From positions 62,001-126,000 of the forward strand of contig VXWI01000036.1 of NCBI GenBank assembly GCA_009835985.1: 64,000 nt of DNA, given 5' to 3'. Under the pieces are notes generated by a model. That model saw only the letters and a list, made by a program, of their open reading frames with translations. It was not told the origin of the DNA and made no database searches. The position numbers and the translations under genes are program-made. Shown here one piece after another: positions 55,033 through 63,066 of this stretch; positions within the stretch are counted from its first letter, which is position 1, and the number at the start of each line of letters is the position of its first letter. Source of the DNA: Acidobacteriota bacterium (GTDB taxonomy: Bacteria; Acidobacteriota; Vicinamibacteria; Marinacidobacterales; Marinacidobacteraceae).

Positions 55033-55836
55033 GTGCTCGCCCGCCGGATCATTCCCTGTCTCGATGTGAAGAACGGCCGGGTGGTCAAGGGCGTGCGCTT
55101 CCAGAACCTCACCGACGAGGGGGATCCGGTGGAATGCGCCGTGGCGTATGGCGCCGCCGAAGCGGACGAGTTGTGTCTCCTCGACATCACCGCCACCTGG
55201 GAGGCGCGCGGGACCGCGTTGAACACCGTCGGGCGCGTCGCGGAAGCGCTCACCATTCCCTTCACGGTCGGAGGCGGGGTGCGCTCGGTCGCCGACATGG
55301 ACAACCTGCTCCGGGCCGGCGCCGACAAGGTCTCCCTGAACAGCGCCGCGGTCGCGCGGCCGGAACTCCTCGCCGAGTGCAGCCGCCGGTTCGGGTCCCA
55401 GTGCCTGGTGCTCGCGGTGGATGCCCGCCGCACCCCGGGAGGCGGGTTCGAGGTGGTGGTGGCGGGAGGACGGATCCCCACCGGACGGGACGCCATCGAA
55501 TGGCTTCGGCGCGGCGAGGATCTCGGCGCCGGGGAGATCCTTCTTACCAGCATGGACCGGGACGGAACAACGGACGGCTATGACCTCGAGCAACTCCAGG
55601 AAGCGACCGAGGCCGTCTCCGTGCCGGTGATCGCCTCCGGCGGCGCCGGTCACCCCTCGCACCTGGCCGAGGTCTTCGAAACGACCGGCGCGAGCGCGGC
55701 GCTCGCCGCGTCCATCTTCCATCGCGGCGTTCACCCGGTTGCCGAGGTGAAGCGTTTCCTCGCCCGGCGGGGGATCCCGATCCGTCCGCCGGAAAGCGAC
55801 TTCTTCACCGTTCCCGAACCCACTGTCGCTCAATGA
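55033..55836 (+). CDS. hisF: Imidazole glycerol phosphate synthase cyclase subunit
   Basis: 267-residue TIM barrel. It starts [20 protein letters not shown] with catalytic Asp, has [13 protein letters not shown] and SLNSAAV phosphate sites, the second catalytic Asp in [14 protein letters not shown], and [13 protein letters not shown]. It works with HisH, which here lies on the other strand 1.5 kb away. It overlaps hisIE by 4 bp (ATGA). Confidence 0.97.
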   Translation: MLARRIIPCLDVKNGRVVKGVRFQNLTDEGDPVECAVAYGAAEADELCLLDITATWEARGTALNTVGRVAEALTIPFTVGGGVRSVADMDNLLRAGADKVSLNSAAVARPELLAECSRRFGSQCLVLAVDARRTPGGGFEVVVAGGRIPTGRDAIEWLRRGEDLGAGEILLTSMDRDGTTDGYDLEQLQEATEAVSVPVIASGGAGHPSHLAEVFETTGASAALAASIFHRGVHPVAEVKRFLARRGIPIRPPESDFFTVPEPTVAQ

Positions 55837-56495
55837 AACCGAAGGTCAAGTGGAACGAAGCCGGCCTCGTTCCGGCGGTGGTCCAGGACGCGATGAGCGG
55901 CCGCATCCTCATGCTCGCCTGGATGAACGCGGAGGCCCTGACCCGGACGATCGAGAGCGGGCGGGTTCATTTCTGGTCGAGGAGCCGCCGGACCCTCTGG
56001 AGGAAGGGCGAGACTTCGGGCAACGAACTCCATCTCCGCTCCCTGACCGCCGACTGTGACGGCGACGCCCTCCTGGTGCAGGCGGACCCCGCCGGTCCGA
56101 GCTGTCACACGGGCCGGACATCGTGCTTCTTCGAGCCGGTGGCGGAGGGAGGCGAAGCTCCGGAATCCGCGTCCGCTCTCGAACTTGGCCCCGCGCTCGG
56201 CGCGCTGACCCGGATTGTCCGGGAACGCGCGGTGAGTCGTCCCGAGGGCTCCTACACGGCGGCCCTGCTCACGGCGGGCACCCCTCGGATCGCCCAGAAG
56301 GTGGGCGAGGAAGCCGTCGAGGTGTCGCTCGCCGCGGTCTCCGGGTCAGCCGGCGAGGTCGTGAACGAGTCCGTGGATCTCCTCTACCACCTGCTCGTCC
56401 TGCTCGAGGCGCTTGGAATCGACGGGCGGGAGGTGGCGGCGGAGATCACCCGCCGGTTCCCCGCCCAGGGTTCCTCAGCGGACCGAGACCCCTAA
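55833..56495 (+). CDS. hisI: Bifunctional phosphoribosyl-AMP cyclohydrolase/phosphoribosyl-ATP pyrophosphatase
   Basis: 220 residues, the HisI-HisE fusion (HisIE). HisI part (1-110): [34 protein letters not shown] and the metal-binding DCDGDALLV and [10 protein letters not shown]. HisE part (about 125-215): [30 protein letters not shown] and [14 protein letters not shown]. It catalyses steps 2 and 3 of histidine synthesis. Its TAA overlaps the TAG of convergent hisA by 3 bases within CTAA. Confidence 0.96.
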   Translation: MKPKVKWNEAGLVPAVVQDAMSGRILMLAWMNAEALTRTIESGRVHFWSRSRRTLWRKGETSGNELHLRSLTADCDGDALLVQADPAGPSCHTGRTSCFFEPVAEGGEAPESASALELGPALGALTRIVRERAVSRPEGSYTAALLTAGTPRIAQKVGEEAVEVSLAAVSGSAGEVVNESVDLLYHLLVLLEALGIDGREVAAEITRRFPAQGSSADRDP

Positions 56496-57283
56496 CGGAG
56501 CGCCCGCCGGGCCTCGGGAAGCGTGAAACGCCCCTCGTAGAGCGCCCGCCCCAGAATGACGCCCGCGAGGCGGCCCGTCACGGGACGGGCGCCGAGCGCG
56601 AGTTCATGCTCCCGGGCTGCGGTGCGCACCGCCCGCAGATGCGAGAGCGCCCCGACGCCGCCCGCCACCACCGTCGGCAGTCCGGAAGCGGCGGCCACGC
56701 GCAGCGCGGCCTCCGCATCCGGCCCGTCCATGGTGCCGTCGCGCTCGACGCTCGTGTACACGATGGCGGACGCCCCGCACTCGCCCCAGTGGCGCGCCGC
56801 GGCTTCCGGCGTCATCCCCGCCCGGGCGGCGCCGCTGGCGGCCGGTTCGACCCAGCCCCGCGTCTGCAGCCGGCCGCCACGGACGTCGAGCGCTACCGCG
56901 ACCCCCGCCCCGTCCATCCGGATCGCCTCCTCCACCACCCGCGGGGCCTCGACGGCGACGGTTCCGAACACGACCCGGGCGGCGCCCGCTTCCCGGAGCG
57001 CCGCGTAGGACTCCACCGTCCGGACGCCACCCGCGACCTGTACCTTGAGCGGCGACTCTTGCAGAAGCCGCAGGATCGCATCGCGGTTGCCGCCGTCCCC
57101 GAAGGCGGCGTCGAGGTCCACCACGTGCAGCCAGCGCGCTCCGGCGGCGGCGAAACCGCTCGCGGTCCGGAGCGGATCGTCGCCGTACACCGTCTCGCGC
57201 TCCCGCAACCCCCGGAGCAGGCGCACGACCCGCCCGCCGGAGAGGTCCACCGCGGGAACGGGCTCGAGCGCTCCGGAGGACAC
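56492..57283 (-). CDS. hisA: ProFAR isomerase
   Basis: 1-(5-phosphoribosyl)-5-[(5-phosphoribosylamino)methylideneamino]imidazole-4-carboxamide isomerase, 263-residue TIM barrel. [16 protein letters not shown] carries the catalytic Asp; [14 protein letters not shown] and [16 protein letters not shown] with the second Asp follow. It ends the minus-strand his operon and converges on hisIE with a shared stop region. hisH lies 3 bp upstream. Confidence 0.95.
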   Translation of the reverse strand: MSSGALEPVPAVDLSGGRVVRLLRGLRERETVYGDDPLRTASGFAAAGARWLHVVDLDAAFGDGGNRDAILRLLQESPLKVQVAGGVRTVESYAALREAGAARVVFGTVAVEAPRVVEEAIRMDGAGVAVALDVRGGRLQTRGWVEPAASGAARAGMTPEAAARHWGECGASAIVYTSVERDGTMDGPDAEAALRVAAASGLPTVVAGGVGALSHLRAVRTAAREHELALGARPVTGRLAGVILGRALYEGRFTLPEARRALR

Positions 57284-57286
57284 GGC

Positions 57287-57910
57287 TCAGCGCTCTTCCC
57301 CGCCGAGCGCCAGAAAGTTGGAGAGCACCCGGGCGCCGAGGCGACCGCTCTTCTCGGGGTGGAACTGAATCCCGGAAACACGGCCGTTCCCCGCCGCCGA
57401 CGCGAATCGGACTCCGTACTCGGTAGTGGCCAGCCAGTGGCGCCCCTCGGCGGGGTCCGCGTAGAACGAGTGGAGGAAATAGGCGTAGCCGCCGTCGGGG
57501 ATGCCGCGAAACAGGGGAGCCCCACCGAACTCCTCCAGTTGGTTCCAGCCGATGTGCGGCACGCGGAGCCGGCCGCCGAAACGGCGGACGCGTCCCGGCA
57601 AAAGGCCGAGCCCGCGAACTCCGGGCGCTTCATCGCTTCCGGTGAAGAGCATCTGCAGGCCGACGCAGATTCCGAGCAGCCAGGCTCCGGAACCGATTGC
57701 GCTTTCCAGGGGCGCTTCGAGCCCGCGCTCCCGGAATGCCCGCATCGCTTCGCCGAAATGCCCGTCCCCTGGCAGGACCAGGCGCTTCGCGGTGGCAATG
57801 CGCGCGGGATCGGAGGTGAGGACCACTTCAGCCCCCTGCCTCCGGAGGGCGCGGACCACACTGGCGAGGTTCCCGGCGCCGTGGTCCACCACGACTGCTG
57901 CGGCGGCCAC
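57287..57910 (-). CDS. hisH: Imidazole glycerol phosphate synthase glutaminase subunit
   Basis: 207-residue class I amidotransferase. The nucleophile Cys is in LLGICVGLQMLF (about residue 80), and the catalytic His-x-Glu is in GIQFHPEKSG near the C-terminus. VDHGAGNLASVVRAL and LVLPGDGHFGEAM are also typical. It supplies ammonia to HisF. The GTG at 57910 lies 6 bp after hisB. Confidence 0.96.
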   Translation of the reverse strand: MAAAAVVVDHGAGNLASVVRALRRQGAEVVLTSDPARIATAKRLVLPGDGHFGEAMRAFRERGLEAPLESAIGSGAWLLGICVGLQMLFTGSDEAPGVRGLGLLPGRVRRFGGRLRVPHIGWNQLEEFGGAPLFRGIPDGGYAYFLHSFYADPAEGRHWLATTEYGVRFASAAGNGRVSGIQFHPEKSGRLGARVLSNFLALGGEER

Positions 57911-57916
57911 GGGTTG

Positions 57917-58540
57917 TCAGTCGGAAAGAGTGCCCTTGGTCGAGGGGACGGCGCCGCTCACGACCTCCTTCGCCTCGGCGAAAGCACGGGCAAAAGCCTT
58001 GAAGACCGTTTCAGCCACGTGATGGGCATTCCGGCCGGTGAGCCCGTCCACATGCACCGTGAGCCGCCCCCGGTCGGTGAGGGCCCGGAAGAAGTCCTCG
58101 AAGAGCTCGGTGGGCGTCTCGCCGACCCGTTCGGCGAGGAACGCCACCCGCCAGCCCAGGAACGGCCGCCCGCAGAGATCCACCACCACCCGCGAGAGCG
58201 CTTCGTCCAGGGGTACGTGGGCGGCGCCGAACCGGCGGACTCCCTTGAGATCGCCGAGCGCGTCGGCGAGGCACTCGCCCAGGGTCAGGCCCACGTCCTC
58301 CATGGTGTGGTGGGCGTCCACGTGCAGGTCGCCCTCGGCCTCCACGGTCAGCGAGATCCCGGAATGGCGCGCAAACGCCTCGAGCATGTGATCGAAGAAG
58401 CCGATACCCGTGGAGATCTCCGCCGACGGCTCCGCCGGATCGAGGTCGAGGGCGACCCGGACCCGCGTCTCCCGCGTCTCCCGGAGACGGGCGGCCTGCC
58501 GGCGCCGCGCGGGATCGCCCGCCGGGGCGGAAACGCTCAC
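57917..58540 (-). CDS. hisB: Imidazoleglycerol-phosphate dehydratase
   Basis: 207 residues, dehydratase domain only, so no histidinol-phosphate phosphatase is fused. Mn-binding motifs: GIGFFDHMLEAFARHSG, DAHHTMEDVGLTLGE, and the C-terminal ECPSRG-like segment as NAHHVAETVFKAFARAF. The GTG overlaps the hisC stop (GTGA). Confidence 0.96.
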   Translation of the reverse strand: MSVSAPAGDPARRRQAARLRETRETRVRVALDLDPAEPSAEISTGIGFFDHMLEAFARHSGISLTVEAEGDLHVDAHHTMEDVGLTLGECLADALGDLKGVRRFGAAHVPLDEALSRVVVDLCGRPFLGWRVAFLAERVGETPTELFEDFFRALTDRGRLTVHVDGLTGRNAHHVAETVFKAFARAFAEAKEVVSGAVPSTKGTLSD

Positions 58541-59664
58541 GCGACCGGAGACTCCGGCATTCCCGCGATCTGGAGTTCCGAGGCCTCGACCGGAGAAGAC
58601 AGCGCATCGGCGAGCGCGTCCAGGAAGACCACGTTCTCTTCGGGGGTCCCGACGGTCACGCGGAGCGTTCCCTGGAGCAACGGATGGCGGGAGAAGTCGC
58701 GCAGCGCGACGCCCCGGTCGAGGAGCCGGCGCGCCAGCACCGTGCTCTCCATCGGCGTCCTGAAGAGCAGGAAGTTCGTGTGCGACGGCCAGACGGAGAC
58801 GTCCGGCACGGCGGCGAGCCGCGCCGCCAGCGACTCCCGCTCAGCGGTGATCCTGGCGGTCATTTCGAGCAGCGCGTCCCGCTGCCTCATGACCGCGGCG
58901 GCCGCCCGGCAGGTGTACACCCCGACGGGAAACGGCGGCTGCGCGCGGCGGAAGCCCGAGATCGCCTCGGGGACGCCGAGGAGGTAGCCGAGGCGGGCTC
59001 CGGCCATGGCCATCGCCTTCGAGAAGGTCCGGAGCAGGATGACGTTTCCGAATTCATCCAGCAGCGGCCGGGCGGTCTGCCCGCTGAACTCGTGGTACGC
59101 CTCGTCGACCAACAGGAAGCCCGGCGCTGCCGCGGCCAGTTCGCGAAGCGCGCCGAGCGGCAGCAACTGCCCCGTCGGGTTGTGCGGATTCGTGATGAAG
59201 ACGAGCGAGGGCCGCTCGGCCTCGATCCGCCGCAGGAACTCCGGGACGTCGTAGGAGAGATCGCCGCAGAGCGACACCGGAGACGGTTCGCCGCCTGCGA
59301 GCCGGACCGCCCAGGGATACATGGAGAAACCCGGAGACGGATAGAGCGCGCGCCGTCCGGCGCCGGTGGTGGCGAGCCCGGTCAACGCGAGCATGTCGTC
59401 CCCACCGTTGCCGAAGGCCACGCCGTCGGGAGTCCAGCCGGCGAGACGGGCGATGGCCTCGCGCACGGCCGGATAGCCTCGATCCGGATAGGGCCTGGCA
59501 TCGGTGCCCGCGATCGCGTCCGCCATCGCGCCGAGGACGCCTTCGGGCAGCGGCCAGCGGCTCTCGTTCCAGTCGAGGTAGATCGGGACATCCGGACGCG
59601 AGCCGATGTCGGGGGCGAGCTCGAGCACTTCGGGTCGGATCGCGTCCAGCGGAACGGGTTTCAT
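58537..59664 (-). CDS. hisC: Histidinol-phosphate aminotransferase
   Basis: 375-residue PLP enzyme of fold type I. YLDWNESRWPLP at the N-terminus, FGNGGDDMLALT for cofactor phosphate binding, FITNPHNPTGQLLP, LLVDEAYHEFSG, and the Schiff-base Lys in LRTFSKAMAMAGARLGYLLG. The ATG at 59664 is preceded by TACATT and 6 nt, so it may have its own leaderless promoter, needed because a repeat element separates it from hisD. Confidence 0.95.
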   Translation of the reverse strand: MKPVPLDAIRPEVLELAPDIGSRPDVPIYLDWNESRWPLPEGVLGAMADAIAGTDARPYPDRGYPAVREAIARLAGWTPDGVAFGNGGDDMLALTGLATTGAGRRALYPSPGFSMYPWAVRLAGGEPSPVSLCGDLSYDVPEFLRRIEAERPSLVFITNPHNPTGQLLPLGALRELAAAAPGFLLVDEAYHEFSGQTARPLLDEFGNVILLRTFSKAMAMAGARLGYLLGVPEAISGFRRAQPPFPVGVYTCRAAAAVMRQRDALLEMTARITAERESLAARLAAVPDVSVWPSHTNFLLFRTPMESTVLARRLLDRGVALRDFSRHPLLQGTLRVTVGTPEENVVFLDALADALSSPVEASELQIAGMPESPVA

Positions 59665-59670
59665 GCGGGC

Positions 59671-59676
59671 AATGTA
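59671..59676 (-). promoter_or_regulatory. Putative -10 box of hisC (leaderless)
   Basis: TACATT on the minus strand (4 of 6), then gcccgc, then ATG: the same 6-nt spacing as purC and hisF. The -35 position would fall inside the terminal repeat of the adjacent element and is not a match. Confidence 0.4.
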
Positions 59677-59691
59677 ACGAAACCTGGGTTT

Positions 59692-59875
59692 AGCTGCCTG
59701 TGGATGAAGTGACGGGAGCACCGAGAACGGCGAGGCGCCCGGCTGACAAGGCGCGTGAGGGAGGAATACCGGGCGTATTCCGACCGAAACGCAACGATGA
59801 GGGCCGCAACGCGGCCCGGTTCAGACGGGATGCATCGCCGTTCGAATGCCGCGTGACTTTGTCCACAGGCTGCTA
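59692..59875 (-). repeat. Single intact ~184-bp inverted-repeat element
   Basis: 184 bp between hisD and hisC. The ends match as terminal inverted repeats at 20 of 25 positions (TAGCAGCCTGTGGACAAAG versus TAGCTGCCTGTGGATGAAG). Inside are a hairpin GGAATAC/GTATTCC (59763-59781) and a GGCCGC/GCGGCC-type repeat near 59801-59817. The first three bases on the minus strand are the TAG stop codon of hisD. This is the reference copy for the family. Confidence 0.85.
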
Positions 59876-61252
59876 ACCCCGTTCAGGAGGGGGCGCGGGA
59901 ACACCGGAAACACTGGTCTTCCCGGGTCCCGCCGCTTCAAAGCGAATGGCGACCGACCGGGCGTGGGCCTCGAATCCCTCGATGCGGGCAAAGCGCTCGA
60001 AGTCCCCCCGGAGCGCCGCGAGGGTCCGCTCGCCGTAACGGAGGACGCTCTGCCGCTTGAGGAAGTCGCCGACCGAGAGCGGCGAGGCGAAGCGGGCGGC
60101 CCCGCCGGTCGGCAGGACGTGGTTGGGACCCGCCCCGTAGTCGGAGGCGGCGACGGGCGAGTGATCGCCGAGGAGGACCGCCCCCGCGCTCGGAAAGCGG
60201 TCGGCAAGCGCCTCGGGGTCCCGCGTCATCACTTCGAGGTGCTCGGGGGCGATCTCCTCCGCGACCTCGACGGCCTCGTTCAGATCCTCGACGACCACCA
60301 CCGCCCCGTGGCGGGCGAGCGCGCGGGCGATCGTCGCGGCGTTCGGTTGCCCTTCGGCCTGCCGGACGAGCTCGGCAACCGCCGCCCGGGCGAGTTCGCG
60401 CGAGGTCGTCACGAGGATCGCCCGTTCCTCGCCGGAGCCGTGCTCGGCCTGGGCGAGAAGATCCGCCGCGATCCAGTCCGCCCGGGCGGTCGCGTCGGCG
60501 AGCACCACAACCTCGGAGGGGCCCGCGAACGCATCCGTTCCGACGAGCTGACCGAGCTGGCGCTTGGCCTCGGCGACGTACGCGTTCCCCGGACCCACGA
60601 CCTTGTTCACCCGGCGGACCGAGGCCGTCCCGAACGCGAAGGCCGCAATCGCCTGGGCCCCGCCGATGCGGTACACCTCGTGGACTCCGGCCGCGAGGAC
60701 CGCGGCCGCGAGGACCGGACTGCGTTCGAGCGCGCCGGGAGGAGTCGCGAGCGCAATCCGCGGAACCCCGGCGACCGCGGCCGGAACCGTGTTCATCAGC
60801 ACGGTGGATGGATAGACCGCGGCCCCGCCGGGGACGTACACCCCCGCGGCGGCGATCGGGAGCGATCTCCATTCGAGACGCGAGCCGTCCCCGATGTCCA
60901 TCCGGAACGAGGCCTCCCGCTGGCGGTCATGGTACGCGGCGATGCGCGCCCGGGTCCGCCGAAGGAGCGCCCGCGCTTCCGCTCCGGCGCCGCTGGCGCG
61001 CGCTTCGAGTTCCTCCCGGGACACCCGGAGCCGGGACGGATCGAAATCGGGCGCGTCGAACCGGCGCGCCAGGTCGACGAGCGCTTCGTCGCCTTCGCGC
61101 CGCACGCGCTCGAGGATGGCCGCGGTCGCCGCACGAACGTCCTCGCCGGAGCCGTTTCCCTCCGCACCGGCTCGCCGCGGGTCGGCCCGCCAGGCGGCGG
61201 CGCCCTCGAAGAGCGGGACCGCGCCGGGGGGGCCGGGGTCGCCGCTGCTCAT
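59873..61252 (-). CDS. hisD: Histidinol dehydrogenase
   Basis: 459 residues, NAD-dependent zinc enzyme for the last two steps. IPIAAAGVYVPGGAAVYPSTV, VVGPGNAYVAEAKRQL, AGPSEVVVLAD, LLAQAEHGSGEERAIL (zinc ligands), EHLEVMTRDPEALA and GDHSPVAASDYGAGPNHVLP. The ATG at 61252 overlaps the hisG stop (ATGA). The C-terminal tail ends in a TAG provided by the adjoining repeat, so its last few residues may have been changed by that insertion. Confidence 0.96.
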   Translation of the reverse strand: MSSGDPGPPGAVPLFEGAAAWRADPRRAGAEGNGSGEDVRAATAAILERVRREGDEALVDLARRFDAPDFDPSRLRVSREELEARASGAGAEARALLRRTRARIAAYHDRQREASFRMDIGDGSRLEWRSLPIAAAGVYVPGGAAVYPSTVLMNTVPAAVAGVPRIALATPPGALERSPVLAAAVLAAGVHEVYRIGGAQAIAAFAFGTASVRRVNKVVGPGNAYVAEAKRQLGQLVGTDAFAGPSEVVVLADATARADWIAADLLAQAEHGSGEERAILVTTSRELARAAVAELVRQAEGQPNAATIARALARHGAVVVVEDLNEAVEVAEEIAPEHLEVMTRDPEALADRFPSAGAVLLGDHSPVAASDYGAGPNHVLPTGGAARFASPLSVGDFLKRQSVLRYGERTLAALRGDFERFARIEGFEAHARSVAIRFEAAGPGKTSVSGVPAPPPERG

Positions 61253-61872
61253 CCTTCCTCCGTGGCGGCTTCGAGACGCCGGAGCCACGCCTGGAGCTCC
61301 GCTGGGCGAAGCCGGAAGGAGGCGCGATTCACCACCACGCGCGCGGTGCTCTCGAAGAGCGTCTCCTCCTCGACCAGGCCGTTGTCCCGGAGGGTCGCGC
61401 CGGTCTCGACCAGGTCCACCACGGCGTCGGCGAGATCCATCGCGGGCGCCAGTTCGATGGCGCCGGACAACCGGATCAACTCGAGGGGCACGCCACGCGC
61501 ACCGAAGTGGCGGGCCGTCACCGACGGGTACTTCGTCGCCAGCCGCAGCGGCGGCTCGGGCAGCGGCCGGGCCGCCCGTCGGGCCACCACCATCCGGCAG
61601 CGCCCCACCCCGAGGTCCAGCGGCTCGTAGATGTGCGCGGGCTGCTCTTCCAGGATGTCGCGGCCGACCACCCCGAAGTCAGCGACCCCGTGCTCGACGT
61701 AGATGGGGACGTCGCGGTCCTTCGCGAACAACACCTCCATCCCGTTGTCCCGGAGGCGCAGGCGGCGGTCGGCGCTCCCCTCGGGCAGGGGGACGCCGGC
61801 GCGTCCCAGCAGCCCGGTCACCGCCCGCAGTAGCCGCCCCGTGGGCAGGGCGGCGACGAGCGGGGGGTCCAT
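61249..61872 (-). CDS. hisG: ATP phosphoribosyltransferase, short form
   Basis: 207 residues, the short HisG lacking the C-terminal regulatory domain, which needs HisZ. PTGRLLRAVTGLLGRAGVPL at the N-terminus, DVPIYVEHGVADFGVVGRDI, and the PRPP-binding LADAVVDLVETGATLRDNGL. It commits ATP and PRPP to histidine synthesis. TAGAAT lies 12 nt before the ATG (61890-61885), so a nearly leaderless promoter is possible between hisZ and hisG. Confidence 0.96.
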   Translation of the reverse strand: MDPPLVAALPTGRLLRAVTGLLGRAGVPLPEGSADRRLRLRDNGMEVLFAKDRDVPIYVEHGVADFGVVGRDILEEQPAHIYEPLDLGVGRCRMVVARRAARPLPEPPLRLATKYPSVTARHFGARGVPLELIRLSGAIELAPAMDLADAVVDLVETGATLRDNGLVEEETLFESTARVVVNRASFRLRPAELQAWLRRLEAATEEG

Positions 61873-61884
61873 GGTGGCGCGAAG

Positions 61885-61890
61885 ATTCTA
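61885..61890 (-). promoter_or_regulatory. Putative -10 box of hisG
   Basis: TAGAAT on the minus strand, 12 nt before the hisG ATG, in the 88-bp hisZ-hisG gap. The expected leader is about 5 nt. Confidence 0.4.
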
Positions 61891-61960
61891 GGATGATGCG
61901 CCGGCGGCGCCACGAACGCGCGCGTCGTGCTCGCGGCCCCCGGGACGCGGCCCGCGCCGG

Positions 61961-63061
61961 TCAGGACGAAGGTTCGAAGCGGACGGCGGAGCCGGCGGCG
62001 CGGGCGGCCCGGGCGGCCCGGAAGCGCGCCGCCAGCGCGCTCCGGGTGTCGGGTCCGCGGGCGACGGATTCGGTCGCGCCCTCGCGGGCGTCCGACGATT
62101 CCGGCAGGATTCCGGCGATCCGGTCCACGGAGAGCGAGAACCCCACGGCGGGGCGCGGGTCGCCGAAGTTGGCGAGCAGGTCGTTGTAGCGGCCGCCTCC
62201 CCCGATCTCCTGCCCGGCGCCGGGAGCGTGCGCCTCGAAGATGAGCCCGGTGTAGTAGTCGAAGCCCCGGAGTTCGGCCAGGTCGAAACGGAACCGGTCG
62301 GCGAGTTCCAGATCCTCCAGCGCGCGGGAGATCGCGCTCAGCCGCGCAACCCCCTCCCTCGCCCCGTCGGGAAGGGGGCGTCTCCGCGCCTCCTCCAGCA
62401 CTTCCCGGCCACCGAAGAACTCGAGCGCCTCGACCAGCGGACCCGCCCGCTCGCCGAGCGCCCCCCGGATCCGGGACGGATCGCGCCGCCAGAGGCCCCG
62501 CAGCGCCTCCGCGCGCCGTTCGCTCCGATCGGGACCCTCGGGAAGCGCCTCGTCGAGCAGCCCCAGCGGGAAACCGGCGTGGCCGAGGGTGAACACGAAC
62601 CCGTCCACGCCCAGGCGTTCGAGGACCTCGAAGGCCACCAGCAGGATCTCCAGATCGGCTCCGGTCCCCGCCGCGAAGTGCTCGATGCCAACCTCCCGGA
62701 ACGCCGACGGGCCGAGTCCCCGGCCCGGCCGGCGGACGACCTCCCCGCGGTAGAAGAGCCGCTCGGCCTCCCGGGGCAGCCCGGTGACGGCGGCCCGCGC
62801 CGCCAGCGCGGTGAAGTCGGCGCGGAGGGCGAGCAGATCCCCGCCCTCGGTGAACCGGTAGCTGGACCGCTCCGACCAGCGTCCGCCGCCGCGGGCGAAG
62901 ACCTCCGCGTGGTCGAACAGCGGCAGCAGGACCTCCTCGTAACCCCAGCCGCGAAACACCGCGGCGGCGGTCTCCTCGACCCGCCGGCGGCGGCGCGCGG
63001 CGTCCCCCACATGGGTGATCGCCCCCGCGGGGGCGCGGAGCAGAGAATCGGTGGACTTCAT
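61961..63061 (-). CDS. hisZ: HisZ, regulatory subunit of ATP phosphoribosyltransferase
   Basis: 366 residues resembling the catalytic core of histidyl-tRNA synthetase but without an anticodon domain. YEEVLLPLFDHAEVFARGGG, SYRFTEGGDLLALRADFTAL (motif 2-like), ERLFYRGEVVRRPGRGLGPS, LRGFDYYTGLIFEAHAPGAG and EIGGGGRYNDLLANFG. Presence next to short hisG supports HisZ rather than HisS. The ATG at 63061 was chosen over the long upstream frame, which is antisense to the next gene. The Ala/Arg-rich tail is low complexity. Confidence 0.9.
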   Translation of the reverse strand: MKSTDSLLRAPAGAITHVGDAARRRRRVEETAAAVFRGWGYEEVLLPLFDHAEVFARGGGRWSERSSYRFTEGGDLLALRADFTALAARAAVTGLPREAERLFYRGEVVRRPGRGLGPSAFREVGIEHFAAGTGADLEILLVAFEVLERLGVDGFVFTLGHAGFPLGLLDEALPEGPDRSERRAEALRGLWRRDPSRIRGALGERAGPLVEALEFFGGREVLEEARRRPLPDGAREGVARLSAISRALEDLELADRFRFDLAELRGFDYYTGLIFEAHAPGAGQEIGGGGRYNDLLANFGDPRPAVGFSLSVDRIAGILPESSDAREGATESVARGPDTRSALAARFRAARAARAAGSAVRFEPSS

Positions 63062-63066
63062 TCGGA

